DNA of 39,949 nucleotides from Beijerinckiaceae bacterium (GTDB lineage: Bacteria > Pseudomonadota > Alphaproteobacteria > Rhizobiales > Beijerinckiaceae), in contig CANJWR010000019.1 in NCBI GenBank assembly GCA_947478455.1, forward strand, positions 1-39,949, given 5' to 3'. A program made the translations under genes and the position numbers. Positions 1 to 8,153 of this stretch are shown here, one piece after another; the first letter of the stretch is position 1, and every line of letters starts with the position of its first letter. The notes beneath the pieces are model-generated. The model saw only the letters and a program-made list of their open reading frames with translations, was not told the DNA's origin and made no database searches.

Positions 1-136
1 AGGCCATCAACGGAAACGTCCAGGCCGCCAAACGCAAGGCAAAAGGCTATCGCAGCAAGCGCAACCTCAAGTTGATGGTCTACCTCATCGCCGGAGGGGT
101 GCTGGACACGCTACCCACATGAAACAGCGACGAGCC
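1..136 (+). mobile_element. Right end of an ISL3-family insertion sequence
   Basis: The window opens inside an insertion sequence. A transposase C-terminus stops at 122, and the element appears to end at 136: read outward on the minus strand the end is GGCTCGTCGCTGTTTC, resembling the GGCTC-type inverted repeats of ISL3 elements. From 137 the sequence is glgX coding sequence. The bases ATCTGGTT (137-144) are the expected 8-bp target duplication, because ISL3 elements duplicate 8 bp; the second copy would lie left of the window. The boundary fits the reading frame: the usual GlgX Asp codon GAT before LVSY keeps its AT at 137-138 and has lost only its G. The left end is not visible. Confidence 0.7.
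3..122 (+). CDS. ISL3-family transposase, C-terminal 39 residues (partial)
   Basis: The open frame from the window edge to the TGA at 120-122 encodes AINGNVQAAKRKAKGYRSKR and then NLKLMVYLIAGGVLDTLPT. The pattern of Asn-Gly, VQAAKRKAKGYR, a short hydrophobic stretch and a tail ending in LPT is the typical end of ISL3-family transposases, just after the last acidic catalytic residue region. The start and the DDE catalytic core lie outside the window, so whether the transposase is intact cannot be judged. The stop codon lies 14 bases from the element end, which is usual for this family. Confidence 0.7.
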   Translation, partial: AINGNVQAAKRKAKGYRSKRNLKLMVYLIAGGVLDTLPT

Positions 137-3021
137 ATCTGGTTTCCTATTCGCATAAGCACAATGAGGCGAATGGCGAAAGCAATCGCGACGGGACCGA
201 CGCCAACCATTCGTGGAACAACGGCGTCGATGGCGAAAGTCAAGATCGCCGGATCATCGATGCTCGCGCGCGCGACGAAAGAAATCTTTTGGCGACACTG
301 CTGCTGTCGCGCGGAACTCCGATGCTGTCCATGGGCTCGGAATCGGGACATTCACAAGGCGGCAACAACAACGCCTATGCGCAGGACAATCCCATGTCGT
401 GGATCGACTGGTCGAAATGCGATCAGTCTCTGATCGATTTCACGACCAAGCTTATCGCGCTGCGCAGGCGTCATCCGGTGCTGACGGACGATCGCTTTCT
501 GACAGGGGCGTGCGAAGATTCAAGCAATATTCCGGATGTTGCATGGCTTGGCTCGAATGGCGAGCGCCTCACAGACCACGAATGGAACGAAGCGAATGTG
601 CGATCGCTTCAGATCGCTCTTTATACACCGGCCGAAAACGACGTGGATGCAGATCGCGTCCTGCTGATCGTCAACGCCGGCCACCATGCGCAGAAAGTTT
701 TTGTCCCGCAGGCGCAGCCGGACCACGATTGGTGTTGCGAGCTTTCGACCGCAGGTGAATTCGACGTTGGCAGCGATGCGCCGCCGAGATCCATTTCGAT
801 TCTGGCCGAGCACGCGTGGGCTGGCGTCGCCAGACGACGCTCGCTGCGCGGCGTCGATGCGGAAATGGTAGATGCGGTTGCGGCCGCAGCTGGCATTTCG
901 GCATCGTGGTGGGATATTGCCGGGCAGGAGCATGTTGTTCCGATGGAATCGCGCCTCGCGGTTCTTGGAGCGATGGGACTCGACGTCGGCACGAAGTCCA
1001 ATGCGCAGGTAAGTCTTGCGCGGTTGAGCGACGACCGTGAGTTGCGCCTTCTGCCGCATGCGTTGAATGTTCGGTTCGGGCATGCGGTTGAAATGCCGGT
1101 TCGATTTGGTGAGACGAAGCACTCGTCCAAGTTACAGTTTTGCGTCACAAGTGAAGATGGGACGGTTAGTCACGTTGCTTGTGCGTTGAACACTAACAAT
1201 GTAGAAAAACGTGTTGCGATCAACGGTCGCGAATATGGGCTTTATCGTGCTCATTTGGGCGCCCTGCCGATGGGTCGTTACAGCGTTTCGGTCGTCGACG
1301 CACCGGCAACGTCCTGCCATTTGACTATTGCGCCGCAACGCTGCTTCACGCCGGAATTCTTTGCGCGCGATGAAAGGCGATACGGGTTAGCTGCTCATCT
1401 TTACACGTTGCATGACGAAGGCAGTCAGGGCATTGGAGACTTCGGGACGCTGGGTCGTTTTGCCGAACGGGCGGCCTTGCATGGCACTTCGACTGTCGGA
1501 TTGAATCCGCTGCACGCCATGTTTGGGACCAACCGTCAGCGGGTCAGTCCCTATCAGCCGTCTGATCGTAACTTTATCGATCCGGTTTATATCGACCTGC
1601 GTCAGCTTGATTTCCTGCCGGAGTCTTCCGAAGCTCGGGCTATCATGGCGGCGCATGGGCAGGCCTTCTCGTGCGCAACGGCATCGGTCGATTACGAGAT
1701 TGTCTGGTCTGCCAAGAAGGCTGTTTTGGAGGCGTATTTTTCATCTTTCTTTGTCGCCTGCATGGCCGGGCAATGTCAGGAATTGATGAATGCGTTTGAG
1801 GCCTTTGTGTCGCGGTCCGGTGAAAGTCTCGACCTGTTCGCGCGGCATGAGGCGATTGCTGACGCCATGTCGGGATTATCCTGGCCTAACTGGCCGCAGG
1901 ACTTTCACGATTGTCGCGGCGAATCTGTAAGACAATTCGCTGCTCAAAATCGCAATCGCCACCGCTTCCATATGTTCCTGCAATGGCTGTGCGACCGGCA
2001 GTTGAGAGATGCGGCCAGAAAGGCGCGTGCGGACGGGCTTGCGCTCGGCTTTCTCGGCGATCTCGCCATCGGCATGGCGCCGGACGGCGCAGAAGCGTGG
2101 CGGAATCGCGATGTTCTGGCGAATGGAATTTCAGTGGGGGCCCCGCCTGATCCGCTTGGGCCCGAGGGACAAAACTGGGGATTGCCGCCGCTCAATCCTT
2201 TGAAAATGGCGGCCTGCAATTATTCGCCGTTCATACAGCCGATAGCGGCCGCGATGAAGTATTCGGGCGCACTGCGTATCGATCATGTGCTCGGGCTGGC
2301 AAGACTTTTCTGGATTCCCGAAGGCGGCAAGGCCGGCGACGGAGCCTATGTGTCTTATCCGGCAGCCGATCTGATCGGCCAGATTGCGCTCGAAAGCGCA
2401 CGAGCAAATTGTCTGGTCATTGGCGAAGACCTCGGCACTGTGCCGGAAGGTTTGACGGACCGTTTGTCGGATGCGGATATTCTCAGCTATCGCGTGTTGT
2501 GGTTCGAACGCGACGGCGAGGAGTTTCGTTCGCCGAATTCCTATCCGAAGAAATCTCTCGCCTGTGTGTCGACCCATGACTTGCCGACGCTGCGCGGGTG
2601 GTGGGCCGGCGCAGATATTGCCGAACGTCTTCAGCTTGGATTTGTCGCCGAAGCCGATCTGGCGGACACCATGAACCGGCGGGCACATGAAAAGCGCTCT
2701 GTCGTGGCGTGCCTGCGCCGCAATGGATTTGTCTGCGATCCGGATTTCGATGCGCCGCTCGATGTCGAAACGGCGGCTGCTTTGCATGGCTTTCTGGCAA
2801 GTTCGGACGCCTGGCTGATGCTTGCACAGGCCGACGATCTTGCGGGTGAAATGACAGGCGTCAATTTGCCCGGCACGGATCGCGAGCGACCCAACTGGCG
2901 GCGCAGGATCGAATTGAGCATCGACGGGATTTTCGAGACAGAGCTTGCGGCAAAAATTCTCGCCGTAATGTCGTCGCGCAAGCCCTCGGAGGCGACCGTC
3001 AGTTCCTCACTGGAACATTGA
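137..3021 (+). pseudogene. glgX-malQ: Glycogen debranching enzyme GlgX / 4-alpha-glucanotransferase MalQ fusion, 5' part cut off by IS
   Basis: The frame is open from the IS junction to 3021. The first part (139 to about 815) is the GlgX C-terminus: LVSYSHKHNEANGE, then LLLSRGTPMLSMGSE and SQGGNNNAYAQDN. From about 850 a complete MalQ follows: YGLAAHLYTLHDEGSQGIGD, SPYQPSDRNFIDPVYIDL, FLGDLAIGMAPDG, LRIDHVLGL (nucleophile Asp), GEDLGTVPEGL (acid/base Glu) and STHDLPTLRGWW. The two enzymes together trim and rebuild glycogen or maltodextrin branches. The GlgX catalytic Asp and Glu lie upstream of the IS, outside the window. No ribosome-binding site precedes the first internal start (TTG 289), so translation is probably lost, although the MalQ half has no internal lesion. 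The end overlaps the convergent ferredoxin gene by 23 bp. Confidence 0.8.
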
Positions 3022-3376
3022 CATAGACATCGCCGTCGCGCACGGACACCGGCACCGGGCGCAGGCGCACGTTGCCGTCGGTCGGGTGGCGGCCTGTGCG
3101 AATGTCGAATTCGAAACCGTGCCACGGGCATATGATGTTGGTTTGCGTCTTCGAATAGATGCGGCCCGTGCTGCTTTTGTCTTCGCAGACGGCTTCGGTG
3201 GCGAGGGGTAGGATCTTGCCCTGACAGGCGGGACCATCGAGATGCGGACAGATGTTGTGGTAGGCGTAGAATTCGTCGCCCAGTCGGAATACGCCGATTT
3301 CCGTGCCGGAAATATCCACAACCTTGCGGCCGGGGTCTGCGAAGTCTGCGGCTTTGCCAACGATAACGTCGGGCAT
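2999..3376 (-). CDS. Rieske-type [2Fe-2S] ferredoxin
   Basis: A 125-aa soluble Rieske protein with the two cluster motifs: CPHLDGPACQG (Cys and His ligands) and CPWHGFEFD. Between them lies a longer-than-usual insert containing EDKSSTGRIYSKTQTN. Such ferredoxins carry electrons from a reductase to a Rieske oxygenase; the oxygenase at 6017-7288 is the obvious partner. The ATG at 3376 is chosen over an upstream start at 3424 because AAGGAAAT lies 5-10 bases before it and the Rieske fold begins right after it (MPDVIVGKAADF). It is the last gene of a three-gene minus-strand operon, 20 bp after the 96-aa gene. No ferredoxin reductase is in the window. Confidence 0.88.
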   Translation of the reverse strand: MPDVIVGKAADFADPGRKVVDISGTEIGVFRLGDEFYAYHNICPHLDGPACQGKILPLATEAVCEDKSSTGRIYSKTQTNIICPWHGFEFDIRTGRHPTDGNVRLRPVPVSVRDGDVYVNVPVRN

Positions 3377-3396
3377 GGGATTTCCTTTCGGCAATA

Positions 3397-3687
3397 TCAG
3401 TTGGGGCGCGGGCGACCGTGCCACATGGAAAGGTCGAAGAGATTGACGTCCGCGACTCGGATCATTTCACAAACCGCCACGAGCACATCGGTGGCCGTCA
3501 CACTTTGACGATTGAGCGGCGGTGGGAAAGATGCGCTGGCTTCGCACCGCGACGCATAGAGCTTCACGGCGGCGCTCATGGCGGCGGCCAGTTGCGCATC
3601 GGTGATGATCATCTGTTCAGGGTCGTCGAGATTCGACTGTGCGAGTCTGACAAAATCCGAAACAATCCTTGCTGCGTCGTCGCTCAC
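3397..3687 (-). CDS. 96-aa protein of unknown function in the amidohydrolase/ferredoxin operon
   Basis: I do not recognise this family. The protein is 96 aa, mostly helical in composition, with an acidic N-terminal half (SDDAARIVSDFVRLAQSNLD) and a C-terminus ending in SMWHGRPRPN. It has two cysteines and no signal peptide or membrane segment. Its GTG start overlaps the amidohydrolase stop (GTGA at 3684-3687), so the two are probably translationally coupled, and it ends 20 bp before the ferredoxin start. The tight packing argues for a real gene with a role in the same pathway, perhaps as a small subunit or accessory factor; that is inference from position only. Confidence 0.7.
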   Translation of the reverse strand: MSDDAARIVSDFVRLAQSNLDDPEQMIITDAQLAAAMSAAVKLYASRCEASASFPPPLNRQSVTATDVLVAVCEMIRVADVNLFDLSMWHGRPRPN

Positions 3688-4952
3688 GTGTGACGCTCGT
3701 TCATGCGGGCCAGAACCTCTGCCGCGCGTGGACGCAGACGTTTGACAGGCAGGTTGAACACGCGCGCCGCATTGAGGCCGAGGATGTTGCGCTTCGCCTG
3801 ATCGCTCAGGAAGGGCAGGGTGGTGACGGAACTCGGCGGATCGAAATCCCAGTGCGGCCAGTCGGACGAATAGAGCAGTTGCGTCTCGGCGTTGAATGAT
3901 TTCATCGTCGCCTGCAGCAGTTCGAGATTGTTCCGCTCCATCGGCTGGCTCGAAAAGAACATCTCTTTCATATATTCGCTCGGCAGGCGCTTGAGGCCCG
4001 GCGCCTCGCTCTGGCGCATCATCACTTCATGGTCGAGACGCTGCATCAGGAAGGGAATCCACGCCAACCCGCTTTCAACCCACACTGTTTTCAGTTTCGG
4101 AAACCGCTCCGGCATCGCGTTGATGATCCAGTTGGTCATGTGGATCAGGTTGTAATGCACGAAAGACAGGGCGTGCATGGAGATGAAGCGGTTGAGCTGC
4201 GAGAAAGATGGATCGTCCCAGTGCGGGCCGGCATGGAACACCAGCGGCTTGCCGGTTTCCTGAATCATCGAGTAGAGGCGCATATACTGGTTGGCGTGTA
4301 CGGGCTTGTGGCGCACCGCGCAGATCGTGAAGCCCACGATGCCCGGGTTGTCGCCATATTGCTTGACGAGCTTTTCGCATTCAGACGGCGTGTTGAATGG
4401 CAGATAGGCAAGACCGATGATGCGTTTGTCCTGCGGGATGATGACTTCGGCCAGCCATTTGCAATAGGCGCGCGCCAGATAGATCTCGATATCTTCCATC
4501 GGGTTCATACCCAGATGCAACATCGAGGTGGGGAAGATGATCTGGTAGTCGAGGCCCATTGTGTCGATCGTGCGGCGCACGATCTGTACGAAACGATGTC
4601 CGGCCTTCGCGGGATCGTCGGTCGGCTCCGTCGGGCCCGATTGATGCGGCACGCGGCCCGCCAGCGACTGGAACGACATGCCGGGCTGCATGTTGATGAG
4701 CGGCATGCCGCCGCGCCCGCGCATCATTTCCTCTGCGGTCTGTTTCAGCACGTCGTTTTCGAGCAGGCCGATGATCTCGCCCCAGAACCCACCTTCCTGC
4801 AGGTGCGCGTCGATGTCGACGATGAGTTCGTAGTCGTCGTATTTCAGCGCCTGTTTGGCGGCATGCGCGAGGTAGTCGCGCGTGTCCGAAGCGACCGTAA
4901 TTTCGGGAAGTTCGCGAATGCTGCCAGCCCGCGGCGGAGTTTCCAGCGGCAT
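3684..4952 (-). CDS. Amidohydrolase family protein (COG2159, ACMSD-like)
   Basis: A 422-aa TIM-barrel amidohydrolase. Visible landmarks: VDIDAHLQEGG near residue 47 (start of the first metal motif, with a single His rather than the usual HxH), FHAGPHWDD near residue 238 and SSDWPHWDFD near residue 370 (the conserved barrel Asp). Members of COG2159 include decarboxylases and hydrolases that act on ring-cleavage or carboxylated aromatic compounds, so a decarboxylation or C-C hydrolysis step is likely; the substrate is unknown. The ATG at 4952 is preceded by GGAGGAC; an upstream ATG at 5021 has no such site. First gene of the minus-strand operon, divergent from the racemase-like gene at 5211. 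Confidence 0.85.
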   Translation of the reverse strand: MPLETPPRAGSIRELPEITVASDTRDYLAHAAKQALKYDDYELIVDIDAHLQEGGFWGEIIGLLENDVLKQTAEEMMRGRGGMPLINMQPGMSFQSLAGRVPHQSGPTEPTDDPAKAGHRFVQIVRRTIDTMGLDYQIIFPTSMLHLGMNPMEDIEIYLARAYCKWLAEVIIPQDKRIIGLAYLPFNTPSECEKLVKQYGDNPGIVGFTICAVRHKPVHANQYMRLYSMIQETGKPLVFHAGPHWDDPSFSQLNRFISMHALSFVHYNLIHMTNWIINAMPERFPKLKTVWVESGLAWIPFLMQRLDHEVMMRQSEAPGLKRLPSEYMKEMFFSSQPMERNNLELLQATMKSFNAETQLLYSSDWPHWDFDPPSSVTTLPFLSDQAKRNILGLNAARVFNLPVKRLRPRAAEVLARMNERHT

Positions 4953-5210
4953 GATGTCCTCCCGTGTCGTGGCGGCCGCTGTGCGGTCCGGATCGTTTTC
5001 ATTGGGCCGCGCGTCGCGCAAGCGTGCGGACGGTCAAATTTCGGGCGGAGAATGATATTATATTTGATGCCTGTCAATTGTGCGCCGCGACGTTTCATGA
5101 TTTTGCCGGGATGGCGATCGGAAGCGGAGCGCCGCAAGCGCTTGCGGCGGCGCATCTGACCTTCTACGTTGTGATCCAGCTTCAAAATCAAATCGAATGA
5201 GGAAACCCGG
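4953..5210. promoter_or_regulatory. Divergent promoter region of the Rieske/amidohydrolase cluster
   Basis: This 258-bp gap separates the minus-strand amidohydrolase operon from the plus-strand racemase/oxygenase operon, so it should hold both promoters. A perfect -35 hexamer TTGACA lies on the minus strand (5072-5077) within an AT-rich island (5051-5070); the best 17-bp-spaced -10 is weak (CATTCT). GCGTCGCGCAAGCG (5011-5024) and CGGTCAAATT (5031-5040) recur in the other divergent region near 23615-23654 and may be operator sequence. No start site is certain. Confidence 0.35.
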
Positions 5211-5987
5211 ATGGCAAAATCGAGACGGATTCTGTTCCTGAATCAGGCGCCAAAAAATCCGGGCTATCAGGTCGACGAAATCGAAGCCCTGCTGAACTCC
5301 TATGCTACGCCGGGCACGAAGATCGAGATCGGCTTTCCGGACGAATACGAAGGTTCGGATGTTCGCGAGAAGATGAGCGATCAGGCCTCCATGAACGGCC
5401 TGCATCACATGATGGAAACGCCGTCCATCGTGCGCAAGATTTTCTGGGCCTCGCAGAATGGCTACGACGCCGTGATTGGCAGCAATACATTCGATCCGGG
5501 CATCGACGGCGGGCGGCTGGCTGTCGATATTCCGGTTATTGGGCCTTTCCGCACCACGATGCATGCAGCGACGACCTTGGCCGACCGCGTCGGCATCACA
5601 GTTCCGGTCGAGGGCCATGTGAAATATGTGTGGCGGCTGCTGCGCACCATGGGGATGGACCGTTTCGTCACGGACGTGCGCCCCATCGGGGTTTACGGAA
5701 AGGGCATGAAAGCCCGCAAGGCGGAACTGTTCGGCGTGACCGAGCGCCTGATCAAGGGGCTGATCCACGAGACGGGCGCAGAGATCATCGTGCCGCTGGG
5801 CGGCGCCCTGATCCCTTATGTGGTCGATCCGGACGATCTGGCTGCAGCGACCGGCGCGCAGGTGCTCAACACCAAGGCGATAAGCATTCGTTTTGCGGAA
5901 TTGTGCATCGACATGGGAATGACTCAGAGCGGCATCACCTATCCGCGCACCAAGCTCAACTATGCGGATTTCACCAACAAGCTCTGA
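5211..5987 (+). CDS. Aspartate/glutamate racemase superfamily protein (hydantoin-racemase-like) without catalytic cysteines
   Basis: A 258-aa protein with the two-lobed Asp/Glu racemase fold signatures. The segment IGSNTFDPGIDGGR (90-102) corresponds to the first catalytic site, where hydantoin racemases carry Cys just before the D/E-PG turn; here no Cys is present. The second site, usually LGCAGM or similar, reads IVPLGGALIPY (193-203), again without Cys. The only cysteine in the protein is C232. It therefore cannot use the standard two-cysteine racemization chemistry and may be an isomerase, lyase or binding protein. GAGGAA lies about 8 bases before the ATG. First gene of a plus-strand operon with the Rieske oxygenase 29 bp downstream. 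Confidence 0.82.
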   Translation: MAKSRRILFLNQAPKNPGYQVDEIEALLNSYATPGTKIEIGFPDEYEGSDVREKMSDQASMNGLHHMMETPSIVRKIFWASQNGYDAVIGSNTFDPGIDGGRLAVDIPVIGPFRTTMHAATTLADRVGITVPVEGHVKYVWRLLRTMGMDRFVTDVRPIGVYGKGMKARKAELFGVTERLIKGLIHETGAEIIVPLGGALIPYVVDPDDLAAATGAQVLNTKAISIRFAELCIDMGMTQSGITYPRTKLNYADFTNKL

Positions 5988-6016
5988 CGTCCAAGGCATG
6001 ATTTACGGAGTCAAAC

Positions 6017-7288
6017 ATGTTGCGGCCTGAAGACAACGAGCGCCTGGTGCGCGTAGGGCCCGGCTCGCCTGCAGGTGAATTGCTGCGGCGTTACTGGATG
6101 CCGGCTGCGCTTTCGTCCGAATTGCCGGAAGCCGATGGCTCGCCGGTGCGGGTGCGCATTCTGTGCGAAGACCTGATTGCCTTTCGTGACAGTACCGGCG
6201 CTGTGGGGCTGGTGGACGCCAATTGTCCGCATCGTCGCGCCCCGATGTTCTTCGGTCGCAACGAGGATTGCGGATTGCGATGCGTTTATCACGGATGGAA
6301 ATTCAACCGTGCGGGAGATTGCACCGATATGCCGTCGGAGCCTGCCGGCACACCGTTGCAGGCGAAGGTGAAGATCAAGTCCTATCCGGTGCATGAGGCG
6401 GGAGGCATCGTCTGGACCTATATGGGGCCGAAAGCGCATATGCCGGCGCCGCCCGATCTCGAATGGATGCGCGCGCCCGCAACACATCGCATCGTCTCGA
6501 AGACGTTCGAGCATTGCAATTATCTGCAGGGACTGGAGGGCGGTCTCGATACGGCGCATTCGTCCTTCGCGCATAACAACGACATTGCCAACAAGCGCAA
6601 CACGCGGACGCTTGATACTGCGCCTCTGCTCGATGTGGAGACGACTGACTATGGATATTCCTATGTGTCGACGCGGCGCATCGGGCCAGATAGCCGCTAT
6701 GTGCGTATCTATCATTACGTGATGCCGGTGCAGCAGATGCGTGGCGCGATTTCGGCGCTCGACGGAACGTTGCGCGACATTCCGGAGATCGACGGCCACA
6801 TCTGGGTTCCTGTCGACGATGAAACGACGAATGTCTACAACTGGGCCTATTCGTACGATCACACTTATCCGATTGATCCTCATCATGCGGAAATGCGCGA
6901 GTCCTATGCGGGGCGTGGCAAGGAACATATGATTCCGGGCACTTTCAAACTCATAGCCAATATGTCGAACGATTATTTCATCGACCGGCACGTGCAGAAG
7001 ACGAAAACCTTTACGGGCGTGCCGGGCGTCAATACGCAGGATTTCGCCTTGCAGGAAGGCATGGGGGCGATTGTCGATCGCTCGAAAGAGTTTCTGGGCA
7101 CGTCCGACAAGGCCATCGTGACCATGCGACGTCTGATGCTGGAGGCCACGCGCGACGTCGAGCGTGGCGCGCCGCTGCGCGGGCTGGATCCGGCGGCGGC
7201 TCGCGATATTCGCCCCTACGACAATATCGTAAAGGGCGATGTGGACTGGCGCGAGGTTTTCGCCGAAGAATTGCGGGCGAAGTTTTAG
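6017..7288 (+). CDS. Aromatic ring-hydroxylating Rieske oxygenase, alpha subunit (phthalate-dioxygenase-like)
   Basis: A 423-aa Rieske non-heme iron oxygenase. The Rieske cluster ligands are C70, H72, C89 and H92 (CPHRRAP and CVYHGW). The catalytic domain has the bridging acid and iron ligands in GLDTAHSSFAH (D178, H181, H186). The overall layout (LRRYWMPAALSSELPEADG at the N-terminus, GPKAHMPAPPDLEW after the Rieske domain) matches the phthalate 4,5-dioxygenase/vanillate demethylase type of homomeric alpha subunit; no beta subunit is nearby. It should use O2 and electrons from a ferredoxin, probably the gene at 2999-3376. ACGGAG precedes the ATG. Ring hydroxylation versus O-demethylation cannot be decided from sequence. 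Confidence 0.9.
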   Translation: MLRPEDNERLVRVGPGSPAGELLRRYWMPAALSSELPEADGSPVRVRILCEDLIAFRDSTGAVGLVDANCPHRRAPMFFGRNEDCGLRCVYHGWKFNRAGDCTDMPSEPAGTPLQAKVKIKSYPVHEAGGIVWTYMGPKAHMPAPPDLEWMRAPATHRIVSKTFEHCNYLQGLEGGLDTAHSSFAHNNDIANKRNTRTLDTAPLLDVETTDYGYSYVSTRRIGPDSRYVRIYHYVMPVQQMRGAISALDGTLRDIPEIDGHIWVPVDDETTNVYNWAYSYDHTYPIDPHHAEMRESYAGRGKEHMIPGTFKLIANMSNDYFIDRHVQKTKTFTGVPGVNTQDFALQEGMGAIVDRSKEFLGTSDKAIVTMRRLMLEATRDVERGAPLRGLDPAAARDIRPYDNIVKGDVDWREVFAEELRAKF

Positions 7289-7315
7289 GCCGATTTCAAG
7301 CGCGAAGGTTCATAC

Positions 7316-8113
7316 ATGCCGTTCAGCACCCGCAACGGGCACGCGATTTATTACGAGACATACGGAGCCGGTCCGCCGCTCGTGCTGGTTCACGCCAATC
7401 CGTTCGATCATCGGCTTTGGCTTTACCAGATCGCGCATTTTTCGGCGTTCTACAAAGTCATCGCGATGGATTTGCGGGGCTATGGCCGCTCAGACAAGCC
7501 GGAGATCGAGTTTTCCCTGTCGGACCTGACCGAGGATGTACTGGGTATCTGCGCCGACGAGGGCGTTTCGCGGGCGATCTTCGCTGGCGTCAGCGTTGGC
7601 TCGGGCATCTGCATGCAGATCGGGCTCGAACATCCCGACATGGTGGATGCGCTGGTTCTGGTTGGTGGATCGAGCCGGGGTCCGCGCAATGTGGACGAAC
7701 TGGTGAAGGGTTTCGAGACGCCCGATCTCGGCGCCTATCTGATGAGCCTGATGCGTCGCTATGTGGCGCCGGGATTTGCGGATACGTCGCGCGGGCGCTG
7801 GTCGCTGGGGCTTTTCGTCGAGCAGGCGGACAGGTTGTCGGCGAAATGCATCGCGCAGATTTTCAGGGCGCGCGGCTCTTTCGACATGAGCGGGCGGCTC
7901 GGGGCGCTGGACAAGCCGGTGTTGGTCATCAACGGCGAGCATGACGGGTCGCTACCGGCCGGCAAGGAAACGGCGCGGCTGATCCCGCGCGCGCGTCATG
8001 TCACTCTGAAGAACGCTGGCCATGCTTGCTGCATCGAGGAGCCGGGCGCGTTTGACGCCACCATGATCGATTTTCTCGATACGCACGGATTGTGGATTGG
8101 CCGAAGCGCCTGA
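7316..8113 (+). CDS. Alpha/beta hydrolase
   Basis: A 265-aa alpha/beta-fold hydrolase with a full catalytic triad in view: nucleophile S93 in GVSVGSG, acid D210 in NGEHDGSLP and H236 in NAGHACCIEEP. The oxyanion region is VHANPFDHR. It follows the Rieske oxygenase by 27 bp with AAGG before the ATG, so it is probably co-transcribed and may hydrolyse an ester, lactone or ring-cleavage product in the same pathway. Cofactor-free alpha/beta enzymes of this size include meta-cleavage product hydrolases and 3-oxoadipate enol-lactonases; the sequence does not discriminate among them. Confidence 0.88.
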   Translation: MPFSTRNGHAIYYETYGAGPPLVLVHANPFDHRLWLYQIAHFSAFYKVIAMDLRGYGRSDKPEIEFSLSDLTEDVLGICADEGVSRAIFAGVSVGSGICMQIGLEHPDMVDALVLVGGSSRGPRNVDELVKGFETPDLGAYLMSLMRRYVAPGFADTSRGRWSLGLFVEQADRLSAKCIAQIFRARGSFDMSGRLGALDKPVLVINGEHDGSLPAGKETARLIPRARHVTLKNAGHACCIEEPGAFDATMIDFLDTHGLWIGRSA

Positions 8114-8153
8114 CGGGCTCGACTTTGCCGCAAACGTCGGGCAGGGAAGCGCC

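Noticed and set aside
5057..5062. Perfect TATAAT on the minus strand
   Set aside because: No -35 at 16-18 bp; the nearby TTGACA is only 9 bp away, so the two cannot form one promoter.
4029..5159. 376-aa plus-strand open frame
   Set aside because: Antisense to the amidohydrolase; no recognisable motif and no ribosome-binding site.
5058..5999. 313-aa open frame on the minus strand
   Set aside because: It is antisense to the racemase-like gene; no family motif, no start signal, and composition is that of a reverse-frame shadow.
6011..6991. 326-aa minus-strand open frame
   Set aside because: Antisense to the Rieske oxygenase, whose motifs are unambiguous; the reverse frame is rich in His/Arg as expected for a shadow.
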